From contig VZSR01000514.1 of the NCBI GenBank assembly GCA_013398615.1, positions 5,806,462 to 5,870,461 on the forward strand: a stretch of DNA of 64,000 nt, written 5' to 3'. The notes beneath the pieces were generated by a model that was not told the DNA's origin, made no database searches, and worked only from the letters and a program-made list of their open reading frames with translations. Shown in pieces: positions 1-12,312 of this stretch (position 1 is the first letter of the stretch; every line of letters starts with the position of its first letter). This DNA is from Brachypodius melanocephalos. Its lineage: Eukaryota; Chordata; Aves; Passeriformes; Pycnonotidae. The translations under genes and the position numbers were made by a program.

Positions 1-999
1 AGTTTGTTTTTTAACCAGATGCATTGGGATGTGTGCTCTCTAAACAAAATAAATAACCATTACAATATGAGAACCACGGGGTCATTTTATCCCCACCCCC
101 TCTCCCTCCGCTTTGAATTTTCTCTGTGGAAAATCAGACTCCATCCCTGCTGCCTCCCAGGAGCAGCACTGTGATCTTGCAGACTCCTGCACCATGGGAC
201 CCCTGTGCTGGCAATCAGACAGCACTGTAGACCATCTCTGGGAGGAACAAGGAGCGCACAGAGGTGGGAGGGTGGGCTGGGAACGAGGAAGCCAGAGCAT
301 CCCTGGGTGCCCTCCTTCCCAGGCCTTGTATTGGCATGGAAATGATTTCTCCTTATTGATTCCTGCCCTTGTTCACATGCATGTCCCCGGAGGGTGTTTT
401 TGCTCTGCTTGTGCTTATGTGTTTCTTTGTACAGGGCTTAGGTGTCTACTGGAGAAAAGTGATACCCAGGATGTCATTATGGAGTGACTGCATTGGCATC
501 TAAGAGGGACATGCATGATAGGATCTGCCTTGGAGGCAAAATTCTGCCCAGATCAAGGACTGCTTGTGCCCTGAGTGCTCCCAGAAACCACTTGGCCCTA
601 GAAAGTATTTCAATGGCGCAAGCAACACACTCTAATACAGACAGAGGGTAGCAGGACAAGTGAAATAAGGAGGAAAACAAGTGTTGCTATGGTCCAAGCG
701 AGCCCAGGAGTGAGTCTTGGCATGTGCTGTGAGAGCACTGGTTACCTGGGAATTTCTTCAGCACAATCAGCAGGTTTGAGAAATTAATAAGACATTTTCA
801 AGAAAGATGAGAAACCTGGACACAAATTATTGCTGACGCAAATGAAAGAAAAAGCTAAATGGGCTGCACGGGGAGTGCCCAGAGGCAGAGTACTTCTGAA
901 AACCAGGATTGTTGCTCAGGCATTTTGGTAATTCTTACTGTCCCTCACGTCTTGCAGGCTGGGAGTCTTTTCTCTGTGCAGGCAATGTTGACATGTGTG
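1..999. other. Unique non-coding sequence, nothing recognised
   Basis: I see no repeat, exon or RNA gene here. Open frames on both strands are short and overlap in conflicting frames, which is expected of non-coding DNA. No CpG cluster is present. Confidence 0.5.
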
Positions 1000-1052
1000 G
1001 GTTTTGGTTGGTTTTTTTGGTTTGTTTTTGTTTTTTGTTTTTTTTCTTTTTC
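1000..1052. repeat. T/G-rich low-complexity tract
   Basis: The plus strand is a run of T interrupted by G pairs and single G (TTTTGGTTGG, then TTTGTTTTTG), ending in a pyrimidine run. It belongs to a set of seven similar tracts in this window (see findings). It may be a decayed retrotransposon tail or simple slippage; no element body is recognisable beside it. Confidence 0.8.
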
Positions 1053-2600
1053 CTGAGGTATTTCCATGGAGAGCTCCTACCCCATGTTTAAAGAAGAAAA
1101 ATCCACAAAAGTTAAAATTGGCCCAGGGGCAAACACTCTGCTCTTGGACTTGACAGATGTCTGTCTGCAGTCCAGATGGTCTGACTTCCAGTTTGGGCTT
1201 TTGGGAAAGAAAGCAGCCCTTGGGACTAAGCAGATAGGAGGGCTCCTTGCAGTGTGTCCCACAGGGTAAGGGGTGAGGGGATTGGACAGGTGATTTCAGG
1301 GTTGGGTTCAGGCTGACTGACCTGTGCTCCTGACAGCTGGGTTGGGTTGTTCCAGGAAGGCACTTCTGGAGGGACTCAGCATGGCCAGAAGCCTGCAGAG
1401 CATGTGGATGTCATGTCTCACCAGCTGGACACGAGGACGAGTAGCCCATAGGATGGAAAGAGGAAGGTCTGTTCTTCCTCCATGGCCTTGGTTTTCCAGA
1501 TGGATTTTTCATATCAAGAGTGTTCCTCACTCCCCAAGAAGGAGATCTGTGTCCCACCATGCTGACCTAACATTTCCATCCTTATCTGGGGCTGCAGAGA
1601 GCAGGACAGTCAGCAGCAATTGGACAAATCCTGGAGAAGTGTCCAGTGTTCCACAGATGCAGAATCAGGAAAGACTGGTGTTATTAGGGCTGCAGCATTC
1701 CCCATCCCTGACCTGTCCCTTGGTAGCCACAGGCTGGCAGCCTCAGGTGTCTCAGTGAGATCCAGAGCCCATGGAGTTATAACAGACTTAATGACAATAT
1801 TCTTCATCCTTTTTTCTGATACATGTTATTTCAGGGCTTGGGCCATTGGCTCTCTCTGGAATTTATGTCCAAGGCCAGTGCCATGGGACGGGCATAATCT
1901 GCCAGTAAACACTTTGAATCTTTTCAGTGCTGGATCAATGGTGGGAGTGAAGGCTCATCCTTTCCAAGCCTTTTCCCACATTTTTTCATAAATATGTCAG
2001 GGCGACCTCAGGGCTAGCCTAAGCCAACCTGCTCATTCCCACCAAGCCAGGAGATACTCAGATTTAATTTACCAACTTGGAGGCTTTCTGAGGCAGTAAG
2101 ATATCTGCAGATGAAACACTATATTTCAAGATGATTATTGTTGTAGTTAATGGGAAAGCAGTTTATATGAAACACTCTGTTCTCTCTGTGTCCCACACTT
2201 CCACAGGACATTCTGGATAACTGGTACCATAAAAGTGTGCTTTTGGCAGGATTCATATAGCAATAAAGTTAAGCACTTTAGATTACAGCTAGGAGAGAGA
2301 AGGGGGAGAAAGGAAATTCCTTTGAAAATTATAATTTCAACATGATAAAGTTGGCTGAAGAAGTGCAGCAACAGATAAAAATCAGTCTTGGTAAAAGGCT
2401 GTGACCATTCAATAAAACACTGAAACACTGAAATCTGCAGAAAGTGTTTTACCATGAATTAAAAGTGCAGAGAGTTCATCAGTGAGCAGCAGTTAGCTAA
2501 TGAGAAAAGCAGATCCATGCATTTAGGAAATGTAAAGAAAACTTAAACCTTGTAAATTTTTATGTATTGCCTCTTGCAGCAAAATATGAAAACCAGGTTA
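1053..2600. other. Unique non-coding sequence, nothing recognised
   Basis: Mixed-composition DNA without a recognisable repeat or domain. An open frame at 1324-1758 on the plus strand encodes a composition-driven peptide with no family resemblance, and opposite-strand frames overlap it. I do not call it a gene. Confidence 0.45.
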
Positions 2601-2676
2601 AAAGAAAACACAAAAAAACAAGCTCCCACCACCACCTCCCCCCCAAAAAAAAAACCTCAACCAAAACCAAACCCAC
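2601..2676. repeat. A/C-rich low-complexity tract
   Basis: The plus strand is A-rich with C pairs (CAAAAAAACAAG, then CCACCACC, then AACCAAAACCAAACCC). It is the complement-type counterpart of the T/G tract at 1000-1052. No element body was recognised upstream. Confidence 0.75.
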
Positions 2677-3394
2677 TGAGTATATCCATAAAAAGAGTTA
2701 GATGACCTAGTCAAAAGAGAAACAAAAAACATTTTAGAAAAAAACCCACTATTGACATATTGAGAACAGAAATACGGAGACATAGAAAAATACTGATTTT
2801 TAATTCTCCTGAACATAGTTTTTATTCCCCAGTTATAAAACAATTTTTTTCCCAGTTCCTTTTGGCAAGCCCAATCTGCTGGACATATTGAATAATGGAT
2901 ATGTTCTATAGGTGCATCCTCAGAAGGACACCTAGACAGGACAGAGACAGTTTTATCAACTGTCTATTGAAGTCTACAGGTAAATGATTGCCCTAAAGTC
3001 AACCAGAAATCCAGAGCAGTCTCTGGAAGAGAAAAACATTTAGGATCATAGATTTTCATAGCTTGTTCATAATTTTAAAAAAATTCTCCTGGAAGGTACC
3101 ATGCTGGAAAATTCAATCTGTAAATATGCTTTCAGGATAGACAAGAGAGTGCTTCAAAAACTGAGGCAACAGTTGAATAAACTGATTTAAAAGCACATGT
3201 GCTGTGTAGAGGCAATACATTCCAGCTTATTGGTCTGAGAGGTAATGTTGCACTATATGAAGCGCTTTCAAAATCTATCAAATACTTCCTTTTAAAATTT
3301 TTTTTTTCTCCTTATCATTATGACCATTGACACCCTTTACACATACACACTCTGTTTTGCAGAGTGCCTCCAAACAGTCCCTGCTCTGTAAAGC
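2677..3394. other. Unique AT-rich sequence, nothing firm
   Basis: AT-rich DNA. A short stretch near 3040-3065 has words reminiscent of a CR1 tail (ATCATAGA) but is too short to call. Confidence 0.4.
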
Positions 3395-3692
3395 CACCTC
3401 AGGATAACTCAGGTTGGAAACAGCATCAGCATGTCTCTAGTCCGACCTTCTGCTCAAAGGATGCTCAGCAGTGAGGCTGGAGTAGCTTGGTCATGGCTTT
3501 ATCCAGTTGTACTCCCAAAACTTCCAAGGATGGAGACAGCTCTCCATCCAGACAGCTCTCCATCTGGAGTCTCTCAGAACATCCCACAGCTTGATTGTCT
3601 CCATGGTAAAAAATTTCTTCTTTCAAATAATATCCGTTTTCTCCTGTCATCCTGCAGTGGCTCTTTCTGCTGTAAGGTCTATGGATCTCTGA
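3395..3692 (-). mobile_element. CR1 LINE 3' fragment (5'-truncated)
   Basis: Read on the plus strand, this is the reverse complement of a CR1 3' region. From left to right it shows the GGTTGGAAACAGC tail zone, then CTTCCAAGGATGGAGACAGC, then CATGGTAAAAAATTTCTTC. This is the usual antisense CR1 word order. CR1 is the dominant avian LINE and its copies are normally 5'-truncated 3' ends like this one. A 16-bp unit (AGACAGCTCTCCATC plus one base) is tandemly doubled at 3534-3565 inside the copy. Divergence is substantial, so the copy is old and the right-hand limit is uncertain by some tens of bases. No open frame of the parent element survives. Confidence 0.8.
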
Positions 3693-5080
3693 TTTTGTCT
3701 TATCAATATCAGCCTCTTAGGCACTAGAGGAGGTTAAACAACTCTGGAGGATGTAGATTGATTTTGTGTACATGTACAAGGTTGGGATAACTGAGAAACT
3801 AATCAAAGTCTACCGAGAACCTCTGCAAATGCATTAAAGCAAACCCGATCTCCCCAAAAGTGCAGCAAGTTTTCCTGCAGCAGCCAGGAGCCCACTGATC
3901 TACCCACAGCTGGAAAGGACATTGCAGGTTCTGCAAGAGCCCCTGCAGAGGTGCCTGGCTGTGTCTGCCTAAGGTGACCACAGCTGCCAGCCCTTCCTGA
4001 CTCACCTGTGGCTGCTGGGGAAGGCTGTCTGATCAGCTCACTGGGAGTGGGTTTGGTTCCCTGGTCATCTTTCAGGGGCTACTTATTAGTCTCAGGATTG
4101 CAGCTATCCCAGCTTAAAAAACAGGGACCTCTCGTGATCAAAATCTCCTTAAATTCGAAGCAGGCATCTACAGCAATTCTGTAGATGTCAAAACTGGCCT
4201 AGAGGACATACATCCACCTCCCTTCCTACATAATATACAGTAGCAGTTAACTGTAATGAGTGGTAATATAACTCAAGCGCCAAAGGGATTAGACATAGAG
4301 GGTTCAGCATAAAACATGATACTCAGGGTTTATCCTTTTTAGGTTTTTTTCCCCCTTTAATTTTAATGTGGTGGGCTGGGGCATTTGTATTTAATCCCGT
4401 TGTTGCTTATACATTGCGTTATTTTCAGTCTATAAAATTTATATTCCTCTTCAATTAGATTACAGCTCAACCAAAAAAAAGAGGGGATTCTGCTCTGCGA
4501 ATGCCATTCCAGCTCTTACAGAGCACAGGCAATTGTCACCTCCTTCCTCCTCTCTCCCCTCGCCCCCCTTGTCCTGCTCCTTTCCTTAACTCAGCTGTGC
4601 TGCAGCACTTGATCAATTGCAACAGCACCAGAAAAAAAAAGTTAGTCATACATGATCAGCAAAATGGCCCAAATGATGTCATCCATCAAGATGGACATCG
4701 CAATTTGCCAACTATTTTCTCATAAATCAAATCATAGTCCCACAAGGAAGAAGAGCAGCTCATGAAGAGCCAACATGGCAGCAGTTATCGGCAGACTGAG
4801 AGAAATGCTCCCTCAAGTATACAGTAATTATTTTTACTCGATGGGAAATAAAGAGGGGAGAGATGGTAGTGTAGAACTGGAGAGTGTCTGCCTCACTTCA
4901 TTACTATTCCCCAGGCAAGGGGCGCAACATATGCTTTTCATTGTGGAGCCAATAATTTTGAATCTTGGGACAGGTGAAAACTTAAATGACATTTGCAAAC
5001 CTTGATTTATTTCCCTGCTTAACTCTGGAACATGCCTTAGATTTAGCTCTCTAAGTTTCAATGGATTAGTGGCCAGTGTC
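3693..5080. other. Unique non-coding sequence with a pyrimidine-rich patch
   Basis: No repeat or gene recognised. A C/T-rich patch lies at about 4537-4588. The block from 4640 to 5030 is evenly AT-rich and looks like ordinary unique DNA. Confidence 0.4.
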
Positions 5081-5084
5081 ACTG

Positions 5085-5165
5085 AATTTGCTGTGACCTT
5101 TAGCAAGTCTTTCCCTTTTTGGATCAGTTAATTAAGTATTTTGGACACTAATAATGCCTTACTTA
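5085..5165 (+). mobile_element. Possible MIR SINE fragment
   Basis: The order GCTGTGACCTTTAGCAAGTC, then a CAGTT word, then AATAATGCCTTACTT parallels the conserved 3' half of MIR (TGACCTTGGGCAAGT, CTCAGTTTCC, GATAATAATACCTACCT). MIR is an ancient tRNA-derived SINE spread by L2 in early amniotes; avian copies are rare and heavily diverged. The upstream promoter-derived part is not convincing, so this is a tentative fragment call. Chance similarity in AT-rich DNA is the main alternative. Confidence 0.45.
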
Positions 5166-7882
5166 AACCATCCCTGTTTTCTCTTTGTGTACACATATGA
5201 AACAACAGGGGGATAGCATGAACACTTTAATTTTTTATTGAGATTGTCTCTTGCATTTTTTCCTCTCTCTTTCCCTCGCTTTCTCTGTTTTTCCCCTCCC
5301 ATGTGCAATTTTACTTGCTGGAAATCTCATTAAAAGTTATTTATGAGCTGCTAGTGATCCCGTAAGAATTACACCTAATTCAGTCTGTAAAGCTTTTGAG
5401 TTACATTGCTTCCCAGGAACAGTCCCTACAGCAAGAAGGACCACCTTTCCCATTGTTTGACTTTGGTTATCATTAGTATAAATACTTCATGAGAGGCTCC
5501 TTACAGATGCAGAGCGGCTCATTGACAGGATTTAGGCACCAAGTGCCATTTGGTATGTTAAGATTTTGCTTCCTGATTCTTTGATTCGTGCCATTTTGCA
5601 TGTGGGGAAACTAATGATTCATAAAGGCAACATCGTTTGTGCAAAACTCACAGAATGTGTCAAGAAAAGTCTGTTTCCTTGAAAACAGCCAAAGGTTAAT
5701 AATATTATGGTCTAGAGTTGTATTTGCTAATCAAATTAAACCTGCTAGGGAAACTTCAGAGGGGTTAGGGATTCAAGACAAACATTCTTTATCTCTCCAG
5801 AAGTTAAGAATTTGATTCTTTCTTAGCCTCTAATTTTACTGTCAGGCTGCATTTTTACAAGTTTTTCAGAGTGAAAATGTACCTAGTATGTTCAGACTAT
5901 CACATAAAGTATTAGATATCCCGATTTTTCTGTAAGACTTGGGACTTTGTGCTCTTCCATCTTAGTTCAGTTTACCATTTGGGGCAGTTGTCATTATAAG
6001 AATAATAATAAGACAGTGAATATAGGTTTCTTATTTTCCCCCAGTAGTCAGATAAGCTTAGCAAAATGAAGCAGTTAAATCATCTGTCAAGGGCTGTAGT
6101 TAGGAAATATGGATCAGGTAAATTAGTGAGAATTGGTACCTTTTTTTTTGCTAGGCCAGGCAGCCACCTCTTTGTCATACTGGAAAGGCAATAGGTAACC
6201 AGTCAGTGCAGAAGATCTTCCCCAGGCCACATGTGTGTCTGATCACACAGACATCAGAGTGTTTGGGCATCTGATTCACTTGATTGTGAATAAACATCTG
6301 CTGAATTTTAGCATTTACAGCTCTCCAGCCAAATCGGGCCAGTTTATAGTGCTAGAGAATGTAAGCACAGCAAGAGATGATCTCTGCTCCAAGAGAGAAA
6401 GAGAGGCAGCAGGACGAAAAGGGGAGTGTGATCCTCTTCCTTGACTGGTGTGGAGAGGCTGTAAATGCACTCATCAAGGCGAGTGAAGTCTGCCAGAGGG
6501 CTGAGAACCCAACCTGGGTCTCAAACCCCAGCCTTGACCTGTAGCCACGTAAAGCCTGTCCTTCCTCCTACCCCTGCTAATTGGTTTACCCAGCCCACCC
6601 AGTGAACTTCAAAAACCCTTCCAGGTCAACTCTCAATACAGGGAGAGATTTCAAGGGGGGAAAAATAGCTCACTTGGGATGAAGCAGGCTTTGTTTCATC
6701 AGCTGTCAGGAAGAACTTCTGCTTTTGTTTGAAGGAGGAGTGAAGACAGTAAGAAAGTGAGATGAAATCTGTGTTATTTTCTAACCAGTCAGGGAGAAGC
6801 AGGAGATGGACAGAGACTGAGATGACCTGGTTCATCCACCTTGCTTTTGAGGGTGGCCCTTCTCTGATCTCAGCTGTGCAGTCCTGGAGCTCCTCTCCTG
6901 CTCATCCTGACCCAGGCTGATGTCCAGGAAGGCACTGTGGAGTGCAGAGAAGAGTTTGTAACATCTTACCAAAAAATAAACCACAGAAAACTCTTGCTTT
7001 CCTAAAAGCAGTAAAGGACACAAGGAGGGTTGAAGATAGAAAGTATAACCTAACTGTGGATTTGCAGCCCAGACTACAGAAAAATAATGAAACCATTTTA
7101 TACCAAGACACTCTAGAGAATCACTGATAAAAGAATAAAATACTATAAATGTCTTGTCCCTAATTAATTGTATAGCTCAAAAATAAAGACTACATTTCCT
7201 CAGAGTTCTCAGTTTTCACTCTTATGTAGTACAAAATCAGCACTAGGATTCACAGTTCACTCATACTGGAATTCCACTTGCAATTCCCAACTTTTCAAAA
7301 TAACCCATCATAAAAAAAATTAATGGTTCTTTTCCTCCAGGCTAACAGGAGCTAATACAAACAGAACATTTCCCTTGTTCACTACAAACTGCATAAAAAT
7401 CACATGCATTTGATTAAACAAACAAGAAAAAACTGACTCTATCTTCTCAAAATCACTGAACATTATCCACAACAGTGTTTCTAGTCTAGGTTTAAGGGCA
7501 CAAAAATTTTGTTTGTTCCTATCAGGAGAGAGGCTCCTGATTAGTGTTGGCTGATGGCTGAGGCAGGACTCTGGGAATCCACCCTCCCAGGTTCCCCATG
7601 TCTTGTGATGGGAAGGCCATTTTGGCTCTGACTTTGCAAAACCTTAAACAAGGCAGCCAGGAGAGACTCAGCTGGAAGAGGCATGGATAGTGCAAAGCTG
7701 AGGTGGCTGGGGCAGCCCCTGTGTCTCTCAATCAGGATTTATACGAGGGGACACACCCCATTGATGCTGGCAACCATGGTGGTCCACACTAGCCCTATTG
7801 CTAAGGTTTTATATCATATTTTTCATTAAAGGGAATTACCGTATTAGTAGTTGTACTAAGAACTTATAATTGAACCCAGGGA
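5166..7882. other. Unique non-coding sequence, nothing firm
   Basis: Mostly AT-rich unique DNA. A weak MIR-like word series at about 5930-6020 was considered and rejected. No gene or CpG cluster is seen. Confidence 0.4.
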
Positions 7883-7908
7883 CAGAGAGAGAGAGAGAAA
7901 GAGAAAGC
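7883..7908. repeat. (GA)n microsatellite
   Basis: Alternating AG units with two A interruptions; short and imperfect. Confidence 0.85.
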
Positions 7909-10829
7909 TCCTGCTGTAAAATGTCAATTTAAAAGATCCCACCTACCCCAGAAGCCATTGTTCCTGCTGGGTCTGATGGCTCCCAGAAGTCAGGCAGAAG
8001 CCCAAAACACTGAAATTACGGCCAGATACAATTACCAGCTGGAAAAAGAGAACACGCCAAGAATATGTAGGTGTGTGGAAGCTACTAAAACAGGGGGAAA
8101 AGGATCAAAAAAGGGAAAAGTTCTCTTTCTAAAAAAACCCAACAGAACAGAACAGGTAAGAGGTTTTCTTTTGAAAATCTCCAGCTTGTTCTCTGTGACA
8201 CAAACATCTCTTCCAGCTTCCTGAGAGTGCTGCGCATAGCCTGGAGCAGACTTGCTGGTTCTGGTCCAGTCAAGCTCCTAATAAGTCAGCCTGAAATCTG
8301 CTTAAAATTTTCCTTTTCTCATTTCCTATGGCTCCACAAGAGTCTGCTCTCCACAAGACAGAAGAGGATCTTAATCCCAGTCTCTCCTTTCCTGTATACC
8401 CCCAGCACACTCTGCTCAAACTGGTGAGCAGAGCTGAATTGAATATTGGGGCAGGCAGGGAGAGAATTTCCTTCAGAATCTGTAACCCTTCTCCTTTTAG
8501 CCAAGAGAAACACTGATGGTAATCCCTTACACTTCATTTAGAAAATGGGTTTCCACAGCTATGGAAAGCTGAAGTTGCTATTGTTATTGCTTTTCATCTG
8601 ATTTCCACTGGGCCTGCAGGCCCTCCCTGCCAACATGACACCTTAAAATGAATGTGTAATGTGGTTGTGATCAGGCTAGTCATGGATTAGAACTTTTTCA
8701 CAGCGAAATTATTTCTTTGCATTTAACTTTCCAATGTCTATTTCCCAGTTTTTTATTCAGTGCCATGTTCTGTGGCAACAATTCTTAGTTTTCTGCCTAT
8801 TATCACTCCTAGACTTCTTTTATCTCTCTTGGCTTCATCTTTCCATTAAATATTACTAGCACTGGAATATTTTTTCTCTCAGATCTTGCATTTCTTCTAC
8901 TTGAATCTAATTTTGTTGTGGTTTTAATATTTGGCTTGACAGAGAGACAATTTCCTCTGTTCACAGGCTGAAATTGGGTTTGTTTTATTGATAACTCTGT
9001 TCATTTCTGCTATCAAATAACCATTACACGTTTTCATTTGGTACAACTCCTCAGCCACTTTGCATTGCCAATAACTAACAGTGAAAATGTACTGGTAAAA
9101 AAAAAGGGGGGGAAATACTGCTGAAAAATATCTTTTTTTCAGGCAAATAAAAAAAGCTATAAGCTTCACATTAATTAAGATGAGATAAAGAGGAAGGTCA
9201 AATATGAAATGTTTTAATGTTAGTTTAGCATTTAAAAATCTGAGATTTTAATACAAGTGGTTCCAGCCTCAAACCATGTTTTTGGTCATAACCTTAAAGT
9301 TTGCACAGGGCAAAAGAGAGAACTTTGGGTTATAAACAGCTCTTTGTGCACAAATGTACACCTATACATACACACACATATATTTATTCTGTGAACAGGT
9401 TTTTTAGCATCTGTTGTAGTGTGGCAGAGCCAATTACATCTCATTTCTGCCTGGGAGGAGACAATCTGCACTCTATATGTTTTTCCAGTGGCTGTGCCAG
9501 TTAATGTGCAGGATTGCTCTGCCTTTCTCCTGCCTCTGTTTGGTTTTTATCAAGCTGAACAACAATTGCATGTAAAATAATCTTTGCACAGATGGCTGCA
9601 GGTCAGGCTTTTCCTTTCTCTATGATTTTAATGTGACATGGTAAGTGTGCATTTCGTCACCCCAGTGTGTTCTGCTCTCTGGAACACTTCCCACTCACCC
9701 AGGGCAGAGGAGAGGAGCCTTGCTGCCAGTTTAGGATGTCACTGATGTCTTTCTCTGTGACCAGTCTCTGGTTTTGGTAGCTGGGTAAGGATGAATCCTG
9801 CTGGATCAACTGTAGGCATCCTCTGATGAAGATGGGCACTCCTGTTCAGGCACTGAAAGTTCAGATGTTGGGATGCAGCAGCTGTAAGCATCACCCCAGT
9901 CTGGAGGCTGAGAGTTTGATCCAGTCTCACAAGCACTGGCAAGGAAGTCACAGATGTAGACATTTCAGGTCGGGTGGTGAGAACACAGTATTTGCTTTTT
10001 TAGGACAATATGTGGAATGTCTGGGACAGCAGTAAGCCTGCAGGATACATACAGAGATACGCTTGAAATGGTGGAGACCTAGCTGTGTAGCAATGACCTG
10101 GGAAATGGAAGTTTATGCATATCCTGGACTTCTGCCATGCATGGTAACTGAGAAAACCTAGGCTGGAAGGTCTCCTTCACAGCCACGTGCACCCAAAGGG
10201 CTGCTCATGTTCCCTCCTGTGCATTGTAGGGCTTCCCAGAGTGAAGTGGCTCCTGAGCATGAGCACAGCTGCAGAGCACCAGCTGCAGAGCAGGGCAGAT
10301 GAATTTCACTTTCCCTTTGTCTTCTCTTCCTTCACATCCTTGCTCTGCTCTTCCTCCTTCTGCCACAGAGAAAAGCTTAGTTCCCTGGGGCAGCAGCAAG
10401 TTGCTCTCTCATATGGCTCACACTCTGGGTCCTCAGGGTACCTGGGGCTCTCTAGGCACTTGTAAAACTGACAAAAAAGTAGATGCCTCTGGTTAGTCCA
10501 AAATTTGTTCTGGCGACAGAGACAAAACAAAAACCTGTGCAGCGTAGCAAAGAAAAACGGGCATTTTCAGGTGGAAAACCATTTATCAATGGCTTCTGTG
10601 CCCGCAGCCTCTCTAGTGATGACTGAGGGAAACTTGGAGTTGGCCATTGCCACCTCTGCTTATGTTGGAGGATCACTGAAGCTGGAATCCAGGCCCAAGG
10701 TTGGAGCATATCCTGTGCCAGGGCTCTGCCTGCTCCACAGCAGAGGTGTGGCCAACAGTGAAGGAGGAGAGCTCAAATATGGGAAGAAAAGCAAAGATCT
10801 TTGGAAAATGTGTAGGGCAGTGGAAACCT
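7909..10829. other. Unique non-coding sequence, nothing recognised
   Basis: No repeat family, exon or RNA gene recognised. A short mixed CA/TA stretch is present near 9362-9385. Donor-like words (CAGGTAAGAG near 8153, ATGGTAAGT near 9638) occur without a plausible exon beside them. Confidence 0.4.
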
Positions 10830-11090
10830 CTCAATTACTTTATTTGCATGACTAATCAGCTGGGCTCTCTGCTGGCTCCCCACACAGCTAAGTTTGTGCT
10901 ATTTGTTTTTCACATCGCTGCATTGAAATTCAAGTGCAGGAGAGGAGTGTGTGGGCACTTTCATTTGTTCAGCATATTTATAAAAGGCCCAGAAATGAAC
11001 ATGTGGCATCAGATGAACACCTGGCAATCAAAGCAGGGAGAGCCAGCTGTTGCCTTTGTAATTGGAATTACAAATTCATACCATCCGTCC
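10830..11090. promoter_or_regulatory. Candidate regulatory block: octamer, TATA-like box, homeodomain palindrome
   Basis: Three motifs are directly visible. An octamer ATTTGCAT (POU-factor type) lies at 10842-10849. A strong TATA-type word TATAAAAGG lies at 10979-10987. A 20-bp inverted repeat at 11055-11074 has 9-bp arms (TTTGTAATT and AATTACAAA) around GG. The palindrome presents two TAAT/ATTA homeodomain cores facing each other. Such clustering is typical of vertebrate enhancers or tissue-specific promoters, but conservation cannot be judged from one sequence, so the call is inference. Confidence 0.25.
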
Positions 11091-11094
11091 TCTC

Positions 11095-12035
11095 TTTACT
11101 GTACCCACATCACTCATGAAAGCAGAGGACTTAGCTCTGGGTGCATATGCTTGAGAAGCAGCAGCCAAAGACAATGTTTGGGCTATCTGCTAAAAAAAGA
11201 AACTCTCCTTGCCTTTTCCCTGTAAGAAGTGATAGTTTTTAAGCCAGCTGTGCCTGCAACTCCCATTTGCTACAGAATTCTGTCTGTGTCTTTACTGCAG
11301 GGCATGCAACTTTCAACAACTTTGCAGTTTGGAAGTTGAACCCACTTCATTCCTGACTCCCCTCCAGCTGATCTGCACAGTATCCTTCGTGCTCGAGTTC
11401 ATAGGTCTCTCTTCTCCTCTGGCTGGTTTAGCTGCTGAGTTATTGAAGACCATGGGTAATGAAAGACGCCTGTGTTACCCTCCCCTGCACAGCCTCTACT
11501 TCAAGGCTTCGGTCAGGAATCCTATACGTTAAAAAAATAGGGAAGCAAAGAACCAAAGGCATCTTGAACGTACACGCTGTAACTAAAGGAAAAGAAAGAG
11601 CTGGAGCCACCACTTGAGAACATGTGAGTCAATAAAGTTTTATAAAAGAAGCCCATAAAGCTGCCATGGAAACTTAACCATTGCATGCAACTAGGGTGAG
11701 AGCAATTCACTGGTGCTGGAGTAGGACCTTGCATAGCATTCCTCTTATCTCCCATGCTGGGATCCTCTATTTAAAACATATGGAGGAGGCTAAAGTTCGT
11801 TAAGAGGGACTGGGGTGAAAATAAAAATTTGAAAGAAGTGCTCATGTGCTCGCACACATCCATACCCAAACAGATGGGGAAAAATTAAGATGGATTTGTG
11901 CTCACAGTAAAGCCCATCTCCAGTGGCACAGGGCAGAGGGGACTGGCTTCTCTGTCGGCAGCTGATAGACACAAACACTTGAGCAGTTCACAGCCCTTCT
12001 GTCGTCCCTGTCACAAGATTTGTAGGTGGCTCCCC
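11095..12035. other. Unique non-coding sequence, nothing recognised
   Basis: Ordinary unique DNA between two candidate regulatory blocks. No repeat or exon is supported. Confidence 0.4.
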
Positions 12036-12312
12036 GCCAGCCACCAGGCTGATGGGTCAGGGGTCGTGACCTGTTGATTTACCAAAGTATGATCAACTCA
12101 CACAAATTATCGGCGTCAGAGAGCCCTGACAACTTCAATATGATGAGCGATGAGAGCAATTGTTTGTGACACGCGAAAGCAGCGGGGGAGAGCCGCGCTG
12201 CCACTCCGCGCGGCGGGAGCGGGGCTGCCCTGTCCCCTCGCCCACCCCCAGCCCTGCCTCCCCTGCCTGGGGACGAGCCAAACCTCCACCCCCACCGGGG
12301 AAAAGCATCTTC
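12036..12312. promoter_or_regulatory. CpG-rich patch with nuclear-receptor-like half-sites
   Basis: At 12054-12072 three half-site-like words are packed together: GGGTCA, one base, GGGTCG, then TGACCT (AGGTCA on the other strand). The spacing of the first pair matches a DR1 arrangement of the kind bound by COUP-TF, HNF4 or RXR-type receptors. From about 12165 to 12300 the sequence turns CpG-rich (CCGCGC, GCGCGGCGGG) and then C-rich. The patch is too short for a classical CpG island and no exon follows, so it may be a small distal element or just a local GC excursion. Confidence 0.25.

Noticed and set aside
3040..3070. CR1-tail-like ATCATAGATTTTCATAG
   Set aside because: Only about 20 bp of resemblance with no CR1 body following.
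5930..6020. MIR-like words (CAGTTTACCATTTGGGG, then AATAATAATAAG)
   Set aside because: Order is suggestive but the central domain is absent and the rest is AT-rich. Similarity is too weak to call.
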